NCBI GenBank assembly: GCA_913061465.1
Contig: CAJXSU010000001.1
Span: forward strand, 84,717-148,716
Length of the DNA stretch: 64,000 nt
Direction of reading: 5' to 3'
Source: an uncultured Flavobacterium sp.
Lineage (GTDB): Bacteria; Bacteroidota; Bacteroidia; Flavobacteriales; Flavobacteriaceae
Shown here piece by piece: positions 30,913 through 41,834 of the stretch. A program made the translations under genes and the position numbers. Below the pieces are notes generated by a model. The model saw nothing but the letters and a program-made list of their open reading frames with translations, did no database searches and had not been told where the DNA came from. Numbering within the stretch: position 1 is the first letter of the stretch; every line of letters starts with the position of its first letter.

Positions 30913-31913
30913 TATTTCATATACTTATATAATTTCAAACCTATCTCACCAATTTTCATAAAAGACTTCTTATGTACTTTCTCAAATCTCCCAAACTCTT
31001 CTAATACTCCACCAAATTTCAATTTATGATCACGCACACCATAAGGAACGTTTGGTTGCCCTGCTCCTCCAAAATCAAAATATTTAAAACCATTTTGGCT
31101 ACCCCATTCCATTACTTTCCAAGGTAAAAAATCATTAGGATATTTATTTAGGTGCTTCTCAGAAGCACCGGCATACCAATCATAAATCATATCGCCAAAA
31201 CACAAAACCAAACGACATCCAATGATCTCATCATTTGAAATAGCCACAAATGTTTTAAGTATGTTTTGCTCACTTAATTGACGATTGCTTTCTGTAAACA
31301 AACTTTTATTAGGCATGGGCAATTTCACCCGACTGTAAGTAGAAACTACCAAATCATAGGCCTTAATAAATTCCTTTTCACTTAAAATTTCTCGAAAATC
31401 AACTTCTGCTCGTTCAGCTCTGCGTATATTTTTCCTTCGCCCTTTATGTAAGGCTGCAAATTGCACATCTATAGGATTATCCAATTTATGTATAATATCA
31501 AGGTGAGCTTCATAAGAGAATCCATTTTTATTAAAGATCTCTTTTTCACGTTGTGAATATACACTTAGATTCCTAAACTGAGAATATATTGCTTTGTTAT
31601 ATATAAATTTACTATATGTCTTTAATAATTCATCTAAAATAGATAATTCATTATTTGGATAGATTGGCTTTCCTCTAATTATAGAACGGGAAGAAAAACG
31701 ACCTAAAAAACCACTGTGTTCCTTTTGTATAACAGCTAATAGACTAGCTATTATTTCTCCTTTATCATTTTCAATTATGGTAAAGAAAGGTTTGTAATTT
31801 TTTGTTTTCTTCCAGACTTGAAACATTTCTATTGATTGAAATATAGAACAATTATCAATGTGCAATAAATCCCTATTTAACTTTAGTTTATTTGTTATTA
31901 TTTTACAAACCAT
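30912..31913 (-). CDS. FemAB/GNAT-like acyltransferase
   Basis: 333 aa; LHKGRRKNIRRAERAEV, YDWYAGASEKHLNKYPNDFLPWKVMEWG. Confidence 0.8.
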   Translation of the reverse strand: MVCKIITNKLKLNRDLLHIDNCSIFQSIEMFQVWKKTKNYKPFFTIIENDKGEIIASLLAVIQKEHSGFLGRFSSRSIIRGKPIYPNNELSILDELLKTYSKFIYNKAIYSQFRNLSVYSQREKEIFNKNGFSYEAHLDIIHKLDNPIDVQFAALHKGRRKNIRRAERAEVDFREILSEKEFIKAYDLVVSTYSRVKLPMPNKSLFTESNRQLSEQNILKTFVAISNDEIIGCRLVLCFGDMIYDWYAGASEKHLNKYPNDFLPWKVMEWGSQNGFKYFDFGGAGQPNVPYGVRDHKLKFGGVLEEFGRFEKVHKKSFMKIGEIGLKLYKYMK

Positions 31914-31922
31914 ATGGAATTT

Positions 31923-32843
31923 TTATTTATTTATCACATTATCATATATATCAATAATGCGGCATGCAATTTTATTTGCATTAAGGTATTCAATATCTTT
32001 ACGACCAGTTGTATCATTAGATGTCAGTGCTAAACTTAATTTTTCTGCTAATTCATATTTATCAAAAGAGGTCACATAACACCCTTTTGTTCTAGATACT
32101 ACTTCTGAAATATCACCTACATTAGTCGCAACAATTGGTCTATTACAAGCCATAGCTTCTTTAATCACATTAGGACTTCCTTCCCATAAGCTAGTTAATA
32201 AAACTACATCTGCCGCATTATAATATAAAGGCATATCTGTATTTGGTACACCTTTTAAAAAATGAACTACTATATTAGTTTCATCAATTATCGATATCGC
32301 TTCCTTAGCTAATTTATAATTCTTTTCTAATCTTTCTGGATTAGCTGCAAATAAGATATTTATTTTAGTATTATTCCAGCCTAACTGTTCTTGACAATCT
32401 TTTTTATCTAATGGTTTAAAACGATTAAAATTAACTCCATTGGGAAGCACTTTAACTTTTTGAAGGCCAAGGGATTCTTTCATGTCCTGAGATTTTAAAA
32501 TAGTTGCACTCCAAACAAGCTTCACAAATAATTTAATCCAAATTTTGAAAAATGACTTTGCTTTAACATCACTTCCCATTAAAGAAATAACTAAAGGTTT
32601 TGCTCCAGACAATGTTGCAACAAAGGCAGAGAGAGAATAATGTGCATGAACCACATCGTAAGTTTTCGCCTTTAACTTCTTCCTTAGTGGCATTACATTA
32701 CTTAAATACCCTTTTAAACCTTTACCCTTTATCTTGTAATATTCAATTATTACTCCTTGCTCCTTTAATGACTCTCCTTGATTATAAGTTATGGGTGAAA
32801 TTCCAATCTTAGAGTTTCCTGATGAAATAAATAAGACTTTCAT
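31923..32843 (-). CDS. Glycosyltransferase, GT4-like
   Basis: 306 aa; LLTSLWEGSPNVIKEAMACNRPIVATNVGD. Confidence 0.9.
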   Translation of the reverse strand: MKVLFISSGNSKIGISPITYNQGESLKEQGVIIEYYKIKGKGLKGYLSNVMPLRKKLKAKTYDVVHAHYSLSAFVATLSGAKPLVISLMGSDVKAKSFFKIWIKLFVKLVWSATILKSQDMKESLGLQKVKVLPNGVNFNRFKPLDKKDCQEQLGWNNTKINILFAANPERLEKNYKLAKEAISIIDETNIVVHFLKGVPNTDMPLYYNAADVVLLTSLWEGSPNVIKEAMACNRPIVATNVGDISEVVSRTKGCYVTSFDKYELAEKLSLALTSNDTTGRKDIEYLNANKIACRIIDIYDNVINK

Positions 32844-34205
32844 TTACAACAAATTGCTTATAATATAACTATACTTTCCACTTTTTGATATAGGTAATGT
32901 CTTCATTTCTATTATTATTACCTTATTCAAAAATCTTAAAAAAGCTTTTTGTATTTTTTCTTTTATCTCATGATTAACCCTCCCTGTAGACTCAATTCTA
33001 AACTCTATTTCACCCGCTGTGTCTTGATAAATCTGAAATCTTTGAAATTCACTCGTAAAGACATTTAATTCATATAATATATCTGTAAAAAATACTCCAT
33101 GAACTTTATTACCATTTTTTAGCACTACCGTATCTATTGAACGACCCTCAATAGATTTCATAAGTGGTTGATTAATACCACATCTACATTTTTTGTCAGA
33201 TAAAGTAGCCATATCTCCATTTTCAAACCTAATAAAAGGCATAACTAAATTATCTAAATCTGTAGCAACAACCCGTCCATAACTATTGTAAATCGGCAAA
33301 TCACTATTATCTAAGATTTCACAAATTACGTGCTCTTGATTTACGTGAAGACCATTATGTACAGAACACTCATAGGAAATAGCTGAAACTTCTCCACAGC
33401 CATATTGATCAAATACTGGAACACCAAATATTTTCTTTATATATTCCCGATTATGAGGCAACAGTGATTCAGTGGTAGTTGAAATAGCCTTTATTGAATT
33501 AAAATGATAATTCTTTTGTTCAACAAATTGAGCAAATTGAATTATCGCAGACAAATATCCTTTTAACAATACAGGCTTTGATTTTTTTATTCTATTTACG
33601 TACATTAACATATTTTCGTCTCTCATTTCAAAAGTATTCAACACAATCTCATTTTGAATAATTTGTTGAAATTTCGAAATCATTTGTCTCTTCAAAGAAG
33701 TTGACAAAACAGTTCTTGCTCCCCATAATGATGCAACAGTGTCAAAATAGTTTATACCCATCCATTCATACCATCGATAATATGATGCCCAAGTAAAAGT
33801 TCTATTATAGGAATCTTTATAAACTCTTACAGGAACCCCAGTAGTACCACCAGTTTTTCCTATTTTAACTTTAAAATCACTAAACTTACGTGAAACCATG
33901 TTGTTACCCTGCTCACGGAGAATCTCTTTAGTTAAAATTGGTATCTTATTTATATCGGAATGCGTTTTAATATCAGAAGAAGACAACCTTATTTTGTTAA
34001 ACAACTCCTCATAATAAGGAACATTGTTTTTTGAATAATCAATTAATTTTTTAAGCTTTTTTAGTTGATATTCATTAATTCTATCTTCATCCCAATACTG
34101 GCTTTCTTCTAAAAAAGTAAGTGTTTTTAGTATGTTTGTCCCTTTTATTTTATCCTGTAGTGGGAAGCCTAAATACTTAGCTATTTTTTTTCTTATTTCG
34201 GACAT
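32844..34205 (-). CDS. Adenylate-forming CapK/PaaK-like protein
   Basis: 453 aa; KIGKTGGTTGVPVRVYKD, DQYGCGEVSAISYEC. Confidence 0.85.
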   Translation of the reverse strand: MSEIRKKIAKYLGFPLQDKIKGTNILKTLTFLEESQYWDEDRINEYQLKKLKKLIDYSKNNVPYYEELFNKIRLSSSDIKTHSDINKIPILTKEILREQGNNMVSRKFSDFKVKIGKTGGTTGVPVRVYKDSYNRTFTWASYYRWYEWMGINYFDTVASLWGARTVLSTSLKRQMISKFQQIIQNEIVLNTFEMRDENMLMYVNRIKKSKPVLLKGYLSAIIQFAQFVEQKNYHFNSIKAISTTTESLLPHNREYIKKIFGVPVFDQYGCGEVSAISYECSVHNGLHVNQEHVICEILDNSDLPIYNSYGRVVATDLDNLVMPFIRFENGDMATLSDKKCRCGINQPLMKSIEGRSIDTVVLKNGNKVHGVFFTDILYELNVFTSEFQRFQIYQDTAGEIEFRIESTGRVNHEIKEKIQKAFLRFLNKVIIIEMKTLPISKSGKYSYIISNLL

Positions 34206-34206
34206 T

Positions 34207-35352
34207 TTATTTGTAAGAATTTCTTTGTAAGAGTTTTTTGTTCAAATTACCGTTTACATCTTTAAACATCTGAATATACTTATTAATGACATATTGCATA
34301 TCAAATTCTGCTTTCTTAAATTCATCGATATTTCTCAACATCTTCTCTTTCTCTATATCACCCAACAAAAGGGCTTTTTCCATAACACCAACCAAACTAT
34401 TTTCATCTTCATTTTCAAATATAAAACCTGTTTTATTGTGCTCAACATACTCTACAAAACCTTCTTCACTAGAAACTATAGGAATTATATCATAATTATA
34501 AGCTCTTAATAAAGGTCCACTTTGAGTTACCTCACGATAAGGAGCTATAAAATAATCAGCTTCTGCAAATAAATCTGGTAATTCTTCTTTAGTAATAAAA
34601 CGGATTTTTAAATCAAAAACACTTTGTTCATCAATTAATGGTTGATATTCTTCTTTCCACACCTTAGTATTTCCAGCAATAGTCACCTTGAAACCTTGGT
34701 GTTTATTGGCTAAAATATTTGCTGCTTTGATAAGAATATCTACCCCTTTATAATAGAAAACGCGGCCAAAAAATAAGAAATTCACCTTATCATTAGGCTC
34801 TCTTTTTTGATGTTGATGTAAATCTTTATCCACTAGAAATAAACGAATAGCAAAGCTTTTCTTTTTAGGGTACTCCTTTTTAAATAGTTTATTTTGAGTA
34901 TGGGAAAAGAATTGAAAGTACTTAAAAAAACTAACCTGAACATAACGGTAGAACTTTTCACTAAATTTAAAAGTCCCTGCCGAACGTTGATGTAATTTAA
35001 AATCCATAATGGCTATAATCACTTTCTTATTTCCTAAAAGCAACCGACTTAACAAAGCAAAATATGGACTCCCAAAAGTCTCTATATAAATAACATCAGC
35101 TTTGAATTTTTTAATTTTACTAATTAATTTTATATCCTTTTTAAATCTATAAAAACTACGTGCCCGATGATTCCTAGAATCATCAATTATATGATTAATT
35201 TTATGCTGTTCGCAAAAATCTGATACCTCTGTTATTGAATAATTTCCATTAGGTTTATATGGCATTACAAAAAATAAATTTACATGCTGATTCAACTCTT
35301 CTAGAATTTCCTTTTCCCTAACCCAAGAAGTTGACATAAAACAAACTTTCAT
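34207..35352 (-). CDS. Glycosyltransferase, GT4-like
   Basis: 381 aa; NFLFFGRVFYYKGVDILIKAANIL, YFIAPYREVTQSGPLLRAYNYDIIPIVS. Confidence 0.88.
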   Translation of the reverse strand: MKVCFMSTSWVREKEILEELNQHVNLFFVMPYKPNGNYSITEVSDFCEQHKINHIIDDSRNHRARSFYRFKKDIKLISKIKKFKADVIYIETFGSPYFALLSRLLLGNKKVIIAIMDFKLHQRSAGTFKFSEKFYRYVQVSFFKYFQFFSHTQNKLFKKEYPKKKSFAIRLFLVDKDLHQHQKREPNDKVNFLFFGRVFYYKGVDILIKAANILANKHQGFKVTIAGNTKVWKEEYQPLIDEQSVFDLKIRFITKEELPDLFAEADYFIAPYREVTQSGPLLRAYNYDIIPIVSSEEGFVEYVEHNKTGFIFENEDENSLVGVMEKALLLGDIEKEKMLRNIDEFKKAEFDMQYVINKYIQMFKDVNGNLNKKLLQRNSYK

Positions 35353-35353
35353 A

Positions 35354-36655
35354 CTACCAATTTAATCCATTATAATTGTTATGATACTCCAACTCCTTAA
35401 TTCTTGAAAAATCAATTATAATTTTATTTGAAGGAATTTGAATATTTTTAATTTCTTCGGTGCTGTTTGGAATAACAATCACTTCACTTTGTTCAATTAA
35501 TTCATTCATTGTGTCAACTAAAAGATTAGAAATATGTGGTAGTTTTTCCTCTATAAAGCTTTTATTTGCGCCAACTAATTTAGAAAGACTCACATTTTTA
35601 TCATATACACTAACATCCTTTCCTTTTCCTAATAAACGTTCAATCAACTCTACTGAAGGACTATAGCGCAAATCATCTGTACCTGCTTTAAAACTTATGG
35701 ATAAAAACCCTATTTTGTGCTTTCCTGTTTCTATAATTTTATTTAAAGCCATATTTTTCTGAACATTATTACTTTTTTCAATAGACTGTATAACAGGAGA
35801 AACTAAATAATGGTCATGTGCTAACGTTTGTAAGGCTTTTAAATCTTTTGGTAAACAAGACCCACCATAAGCAAAACCAGGCCTGAAGTAATAGGTGGAA
35901 ATATTTAATTGCTTATCCATACCAAAAACACGCATCACTTCATGAGAGTCTATATTTAATTTCTGGCAAATATTACCCACTTCATTCGCAAAAGTGATTT
36001 TTAATGCATGGAAGGAATTATTTATATATTTTATTATCTCTGCAACTTTAATATCTACTTTTTCTATTGGTCCACTGACCTTTGAATAGATCTCTGCAAT
36101 TACAGATAAAGCACGGTCATTATCTCCACCCAAAACAGTAACAGGAGGATTATAGTAATCTGCCACAGCTGTTCCTTCTCTTAAAAACTCTGGATTAGAA
36201 ATAACTGAAAACCCTACATTTCTTTTTTTCAACGAATATTCTTCTATAATTTCACCTACTTTTTTATTCGTACCTGGCATAACAGTAGAACGAATTACTG
36301 CAATATGAAAGCCTTCTTTATTCTTAATTGACTGACCTATTTGTTTTGCTGTATCATAGATGAAGTCTAAGTTAAGATGTCCAGAATCTGTGGAGGGAGT
36401 CCCTACACAAATAATACTCACATCAGAATTTTCTACGGCACTTTTATAATTTTTGGTGGCACTAATATTGCCTTTTTTATTTTGCTCAGCTATGATAGAA
36501 TCAATATCTTTTTCAATGATGGTTGGTTTCCCTTGATTTATTAAATCGATTTTAGCGTCCATTATGTCAACGCCAATAACATTATGTCCATTTTGTGCCA
36601 AACAGCCAAGACTTACGCAACCAACATAGCCTAATCCAAATATGCTAATATTCAT
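35354..36655 (-). CDS. Nucleotide-sugar 6-dehydrogenase, AlgD (GDP-mannose dehydrogenase)-like
   Basis: 433 aa; ISIFGLGYVGCVSLGCLAQNGHNVIGVD, FRPGFAYGGSCLPKDLKAL, LSISFKAGTDDLRYSPSVELIERLLGKG. Confidence 0.83.
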   Translation of the reverse strand: MNISIFGLGYVGCVSLGCLAQNGHNVIGVDIMDAKIDLINQGKPTIIEKDIDSIIAEQNKKGNISATKNYKSAVENSDVSIICVGTPSTDSGHLNLDFIYDTAKQIGQSIKNKEGFHIAVIRSTVMPGTNKKVGEIIEEYSLKKRNVGFSVISNPEFLREGTAVADYYNPPVTVLGGDNDRALSVIAEIYSKVSGPIEKVDIKVAEIIKYINNSFHALKITFANEVGNICQKLNIDSHEVMRVFGMDKQLNISTYYFRPGFAYGGSCLPKDLKALQTLAHDHYLVSPVIQSIEKSNNVQKNMALNKIIETGKHKIGFLSISFKAGTDDLRYSPSVELIERLLGKGKDVSVYDKNVSLSKLVGANKSFIEEKLPHISNLLVDTMNELIEQSEVIVIPNSTEEIKNIQIPSNKIIIDFSRIKELEYHNNYNGLNW

Positions 36656-36663
36656 AAAAATTT

Positions 36664-37602
36664 TTATTTTAATATTTGAGTAATTGTTATTCGTTTATTT
36701 TTAACACCCCATTTCAATGCAGATAAAAAACCAGACCATGATTTAATTACGTATACGAATTTAAAGCGCATTATATTCTTTATGGTTTGTACAATAAGGT
36801 TTTTTCGTTTCATCTTGAAATAATACTTATAATTATTATAATTACGATGCATCATATGCACTATCAATGGGTTTCGAAAATCATAATAAGACTTGAATGC
36901 TGATTTTTTCCCAATAGACATACTTTCTTTATGCCAAAGTTTAGCTTTGGGAGAGAAATATATTTTAAACCCAGCCTTTTTAGCTCGTAGTTGCCATTCA
37001 AAATCCTCACCTTGAAAAGCAAATTCCGTATTGTAACCATGTGTAGTTTTATAAAGTTCACGACTCACTAGCCAAAAGACATCATCACACCATGGAATTT
37101 CAACTTCATCATCAAATTGACCATTATCAATTTCTTTAAACCCTCTATCTAAACCACGCAAATTTCTTTCATCAAATTTTCTGCCACATGTCTGAAAAGT
37201 ATTAGGCTCTTCATAGTAATATACCTTACCTACAACAAAACCCACTTTTGTATTATTAAGGGCTGTAGCCACTGTAGAAGAGATCAACTTATCGTCAACC
37301 TTCACATCATTATTGGTAATTAAAACATAATCTGATTTTTTTTCTGTAAAAGCATATTTTAATCCAAAATTAAATCCTCCTGAATATTTTAAATTCACCT
37401 CACTACGTAATAATTTAACACTTGGCCACTTATTTGCAACGTACTCTTTAGTCCCATCTGAAGAACCATTATCAATAACAACGACTTCAAAATTAACATA
37501 ATCATTTGCTAAATAACTTGAAATAGAATCATCCAACAATTTTTTACCATTATAGGATAGGATAAGTACAGTAACAAATGGACTACTTGACATTTTCTTC
37601 AT
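36664..37602 (-). CDS. Glycosyltransferase family 2
   Basis: 312 aa; VTVLILSYNGKKLLDDSISSYL..EVVVIDNGSSDGTKEYV. Confidence 0.92.
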   Translation of the reverse strand: MKKMSSSPFVTVLILSYNGKKLLDDSISSYLANDYVNFEVVVIDNGSSDGTKEYVANKWPSVKLLRSEVNLKYSGGFNFGLKYAFTEKKSDYVLITNNDVKVDDKLISSTVATALNNTKVGFVVGKVYYYEEPNTFQTCGRKFDERNLRGLDRGFKEIDNGQFDDEVEIPWCDDVFWLVSRELYKTTHGYNTEFAFQGEDFEWQLRAKKAGFKIYFSPKAKLWHKESMSIGKKSAFKSYYDFRNPLIVHMMHRNYNNYKYYFKMKRKNLIVQTIKNIMRFKFVYVIKSWSGFLSALKWGVKNKRITITQILK

Positions 37603-38974
37603 GTATCTGATTTATACTAATTAAACTATTTAATCTGGTCATTACACCAAACATTATTCCTACATATATAAATAACTCTTTGGTACCAGCGGCAGGTCCA
37701 ATAAAATGAAACCAATTAGGATATGATAGTAGATGTGTTAAAAAAAACAAGCTTAAGGAGATAAAAATAATAAAAGGAGCAACAAGACTCTTGTTATTCA
37801 TAATTATATGTTTTTGTCTTTTTATTCTTTTTAACGTTTTGAATAAAGTTTTATAAAATAAATAATAAAAAGGTAAAAAAAGTACTAAACCCAAAACTCC
37901 ATACATAGCAGTGGTGGAAAGAAAAATATAATCAGCCCCCTCAATCCCATATTCTGTTTTCACATTATCCTCGTTTGTTGAATACCATTCATTCATATAA
38001 CCCGTACCAAGCAGAAAATTATCTTGAAATAATTTAACTGTTGCTATCTGCCCTGATAATTCCATTCGTTTTTTTGTTGTTCCATAAGTATTCTTATCTG
38101 ATGCAAAAGCAGACATAACACCTTTTTGAATCGCTTCGGTATAACGCGGTAGGCTTAAGGACAGTATCAAAAAACCAAAAAACCCTATTACTAAGAATTT
38201 CCCTTTTGCTAAAATCGTTTTATTAAATAGATATCTACTCAATAGTTCACCTAATATAAAAGACAATATCATGTAGAAGTAATATCTTCGTGTTAAGGAT
38301 AAAACATAAATCAACAACACAGATATTGTACCGAAAATCAATAATTTCCGAAATTGAGAGTAATAATATGCTGGTATAATGAGTAATGTTGCAAATAGGT
38401 ACAAACCTAACTGTAAGAAATCAGAACCAGCCATAGATACTCTATCAACATCAACATAACCTCTACTAAAAGTATTGATAGAGATTATATTAATCCCCAA
38501 GAATTGAGTTATTAATAATAAAATAGTAATTAGAGTAGAGAGTTTTAAAAAAAGTTTAAGAAACAAAACTGTACCTCTATGTAAAATGAAATAATACGTT
38601 GGAATACAGAGTAACCAATTTAAATAATAAAAACGCGATTTAATCAATCTCGATTTTAATGATATAACAGAATAATCATCGTTAAAAACTAAAAACCATA
38701 GTATATAATAAAAAACAAACCAAAAAAACAAAATCGTCAATAGCTTTTTAAACAAAGTGTCTCTTAAAACAATCCTAAACCCCTTCCCATTAGATGCCAA
38801 AAGAAAAACGACGAAAACACCTACAAAAGAGAATAGGTTTGCAATTCTAATGTTCAAGCCCAAACTAGTAATAATACCACCAGTATCGGTTAAAAAGAAA
38901 ATCAATAACCAAAATAAATAATCTATTCGGGACTTATATTCAGGCAACATCAAATCTTTATAGAATCGCACCAT
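37583..38974 (-). CDS. O-antigen polymerase/ligase-like membrane protein (Wzy candidate)
   Basis: 463 aa, many TM segments; central loop ending in LLGTGYMNEWYS; only such protein in the locus. Confidence 0.72.
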   Translation of the reverse strand: MVRFYKDLMLPEYKSRIDYLFWLLIFFLTDTGGIITSLGLNIRIANLFSFVGVFVVFLLASNGKGFRIVLRDTLFKKLLTILFFWFVFYYILWFLVFNDDYSVISLKSRLIKSRFYYLNWLLCIPTYYFILHRGTVLFLKLFLKLSTLITILLLITQFLGINIISINTFSRGYVDVDRVSMAGSDFLQLGLYLFATLLIIPAYYYSQFRKLLIFGTISVLLIYVLSLTRRYYFYMILSFILGELLSRYLFNKTILAKGKFLVIGFFGFLILSLSLPRYTEAIQKGVMSAFASDKNTYGTTKKRMELSGQIATVKLFQDNFLLGTGYMNEWYSTNEDNVKTEYGIEGADYIFLSTTAMYGVLGLVLFLPFYYLFYKTLFKTLKRIKRQKHIIMNNKSLVAPFIIFISLSLFFLTHLLSYPNWFHFIGPAAGTKELFIYVGIMFGVMTRLNSLISINQIHEENVK

Positions 38975-38975
38975 C

Positions 38976-40034
38976 CTATTTATTTATTTTATCTAAATAA
39001 ACATTCCATTCCCCAATATCAGTCCAACTACCTTCACTAACTGGAAAAACACCAACTTTTCCTTTTCTTTTCATTATATTTTCAATTAAATGAGTAATAT
39101 GAAAAAAATTATTTTCAGGTATTTCTTTAAGCAAATGAGGTTCTAGTATATACATGCCCGAATTTATTTGAAATGTAAGTTCGGGTTTTTCAATTAACTC
39201 GGTTAACCCCCCTTTAGCTCCAGTTTTGATAGTACCATAAGGAATTGAATAATGCTTTAAAGCAGATACTATAGTAAGTTCATTCTTGTTTTCTTGATGA
39301 TATTTTAATATTTCTGAATAATCCTCGTCAATAATAATATCGCAATTGCTAACAAAAAAGGTGGTGTCAATTTTATCTTTTATTAAAAATAAACTACCGG
39401 CTGTTCCAAGGGGTTTTTCCTCTTGAAAATAGCTCAATTGATAAGTATTATTTTTTAATTGTTCAAAATAATGCTTTATGGTTTCAGCTTTATAATTTAC
39501 AGATAAATAAAAATCACTACACCCTACATCTACAAAGCGGTTCATTATCTCTTCTGCAATAGTTTTATCTCCAAGGGGTATTAAAGGTTTGGGAATCACA
39601 TTTGTAAGCGGTTTTAATCTTGTGCCTTTACCGCCTGCCATAATAACAACAGGTAAATTCAATTTGGATTTTGAAATTTTCTCATTTTTATCAAATACAT
39701 CCTCCCAAAATAAAATCTCTACAAGGTTATTATTTTGATCAACAACCGGCATACACTCAATGCGATTTTCACGCATTATCTCCTTTATAGAAGACTGACT
39801 TTCGCCTTGTTTAGCAACTCTTGTTTTTTCTCTCAATATATTTTTAACTGGAGAACCTAAAGGAACATTTTCTAAAATGGCTCTTTGAATATCTCCCACA
39901 CTCAATACATTTATAAACTTTTCAGCATCAAAAACAAGCAATAGTTTCTTGTCGATTTTGTCCATTTGTTTAAGGGCAGATAGCAAGTCTTCATCAATAT
40001 CTATTTTTCTTTTTTCAACTTTCCCTTCTAACAT
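38976..40034 (-). CDS. CBS-domain plus sugar nucleotidyltransferase (PtmE-like)
   Basis: 352 aa; CBS-like N-terminus, LPVVIMAGGKGTRLKPLTNVIPKPLIPLGDK. Confidence 0.88.
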   Translation of the reverse strand: MLEGKVEKRKIDIDEDLLSALKQMDKIDKKLLLVFDAEKFINVLSVGDIQRAILENVPLGSPVKNILREKTRVAKQGESQSSIKEIMRENRIECMPVVDQNNNLVEILFWEDVFDKNEKISKSKLNLPVVIMAGGKGTRLKPLTNVIPKPLIPLGDKTIAEEIMNRFVDVGCSDFYLSVNYKAETIKHYFEQLKNNTYQLSYFQEEKPLGTAGSLFLIKDKIDTTFFVSNCDIIIDEDYSEILKYHQENKNELTIVSALKHYSIPYGTIKTGAKGGLTELIEKPELTFQINSGMYILEPHLLKEIPENNFFHITHLIENIMKRKGKVGVFPVSEGSWTDIGEWNVYLDKINK

Positions 40035-40672
40035 TAATTTATTTTTTTAGCAGGATTCCCTATATAAATGCCTCTCTCAATAACATCTTTTACTACAACA
40101 GATCCTGCACCAATAATAGTTTTAGATGTGATATTTACATTATTTCTAATGATACTACTACTGCCAATAAGACAATTTTCACCAATCATTACCTCACCAT
40201 TGAGTATTGCATTTGTAGAAATGTGAGTATGATTTTTAATAACACAGTCATGCTCTATTAATGACTTATTATTAATAATACAATTTTGTCCAATACTTGC
40301 ATCTGTATTTACAATTGCATTATGCATTATGATTGTTCCTTTCCTAACTTTAGCGTGTTTAGACACATAAGCATTTGGAGAAATAATCACTGGGAGATCA
40401 CCCTTATTATTACTCACTAAATTAAATAACCCTTCTCTTAGCATTGAATCACCCATATGCCCAATAGTAATCAGAAAGTTATAACCAGCCTTTATATAGT
40501 TAATTATTTCACTATCATTTCCAATTACCTCATAACCTAAAATTGTTTTACCTAACTCAGAAGGTAAATCAATAATTCCTTTTATTTGATATTTATCCTC
40601 TTGTTCAATCACATCGATACATGATTTGCAATGACCACCGCCTCCAATAAGTATTATTTCTTTTTTGTGCAT
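40034..40672 (-). CDS. NeuD/PglD/LegH-type sugar O/N-acetyltransferase (left-handed beta helix)
   Basis: HKKEIILIGGGGHCKSCIDVIE, hexapeptide repeats, VVVKDVIERGIYIGNPAKKI; ATG at 40672 preferred over the GTG at 40687. Confidence 0.87.
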   Translation of the reverse strand: MHKKEIILIGGGGHCKSCIDVIEQEDKYQIKGIIDLPSELGKTILGYEVIGNDSEIINYIKAGYNFLITIGHMGDSMLREGLFNLVSNNKGDLPVIISPNAYVSKHAKVRKGTIIMHNAIVNTDASIGQNCIINNKSLIEHDCVIKNHTHISTNAILNGEVMIGENCLIGSSSIIRNNVNITSKTIIGAGSVVVKDVIERGIYIGNPAKKIN

Positions 40673-40676
40673 ATTT

Positions 40677-41834
40677 TTAAATAACACTACTCGTAATATT
40701 AACTAATCTATCAACCAACCACTCAGAATTTGATAAATCTCCCTTTTGACAATCTTTGAACATGGGCAATTTATTCATCAATTCCCAAATAGGACGTGTC
40801 ATGATTCCAACTTCATTGGTTTGTTCTAAAAATTCATCTCTTTCCTTTCTATCCTTCAATATAAGTGCATTAAGCCAATAATTGGCCTCCGTATTCTTTT
40901 TTTCACTAACAAATTCGATACCTGAGTCTTTAAAAAAGATTTCATATTTCTTCGCTAATTCTCTTTTTCTTTTTATAAAATCTGGTAATTGCTCCATTTG
41001 TGCCACTCCTAAAGCAGCTGCTAAATTAGTTAGCCGATAATTGTATCCAATTACATCATGTATATATTCCCATTTATGGGGTTGTTTTGCTGTTGTGGTA
41101 ATGTGTTTTGCTTTTTTAGCTAATTCTTTATCATTGGTAAGCAGCATACCTCCTCCACCTGTTGTAATTGTTTTATTTCCATTAAAACTCAACGTTCCAA
41201 ATAACCCAAAGGTTCCAGTATGTTTTCCTCTATAGGTACTCCCTAGGCTTTCTGCTGCATCTTCAATTAAGGAAATATTATATTCATCGCAAATTATTTT
41301 TATTTCGTCTATTCTACAAGGATGCCCAAAAGTGTGCATCGGTATACATGCGGAAATTTGTTTCCCTGTTTCTTTATTAATTGTTTCCCGTTGATTTGTG
41401 GTTTTGTTGAATCGTTTTATCGTTGATTGTTTTAACCATTCTTTTAATGATTGAGGTGATAAACCCATGGTATTTCTATCTACATCAATAAAAATGGGTT
41501 TTGCCCCCGTATAAGAAATTGCATTAGCGGTAGCAACAAAAGTAAGTGGTTGAGTAATGACCTCGTCATTTTCTTTTACACCCGATAACAGTAAAGCTAT
41601 ATGTAGAGCAGCAGTTCCATTTACGGTCGCAACAGCATATTTTGAGCCTGTATACTCTGCCATCATCTCCTCAAACTGTGTAACGTATTTCCCAACACTT
41701 GAAACAAAGGTTGAATCTATACACTCCATTAGATACTTCTTCTCATTACCTCCAAAGATAGGTTCATGAAGTGGGATAAAACCTATTGGTTTATTATAAA
41801 CTTTTCGAATGAATTTTATTGTTTCTTGGTGCAT
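40677..41834 (-). CDS. LegC-family PLP aminotransferase
   Basis: 385 aa; FIPLHEPIFGGNEKKYLMECIDSTFVSSVGKYVTQFEE, SFNGNKTITTGGGGM. Confidence 0.88.
   Translation of the reverse strand: MHQETIKFIRKVYNKPIGFIPLHEPIFGGNEKKYLMECIDSTFVSSVGKYVTQFEEMMAEYTGSKYAVATVNGTAALHIALLLSGVKENDEVITQPLTFVATANAISYTGAKPIFIDVDRNTMGLSPQSLKEWLKQSTIKRFNKTTNQRETINKETGKQISACIPMHTFGHPCRIDEIKIICDEYNISLIEDAAESLGSTYRGKHTGTFGLFGTLSFNGNKTITTGGGGMLLTNDKELAKKAKHITTTAKQPHKWEYIHDVIGYNYRLTNLAAALGVAQMEQLPDFIKRKRELAKKYEIFFKDSGIEFVSEKKNTEANYWLNALILKDRKERDEFLEQTNEVGIMTRPIWELMNKLPMFKDCQKGDLSNSEWLVDRLVNITSSVI

Noticed and set aside
36864-37061. 65-aa minus-strand ORF inside the GT2 gene
   Set aside because: Alternate frame of the GT2 CDS
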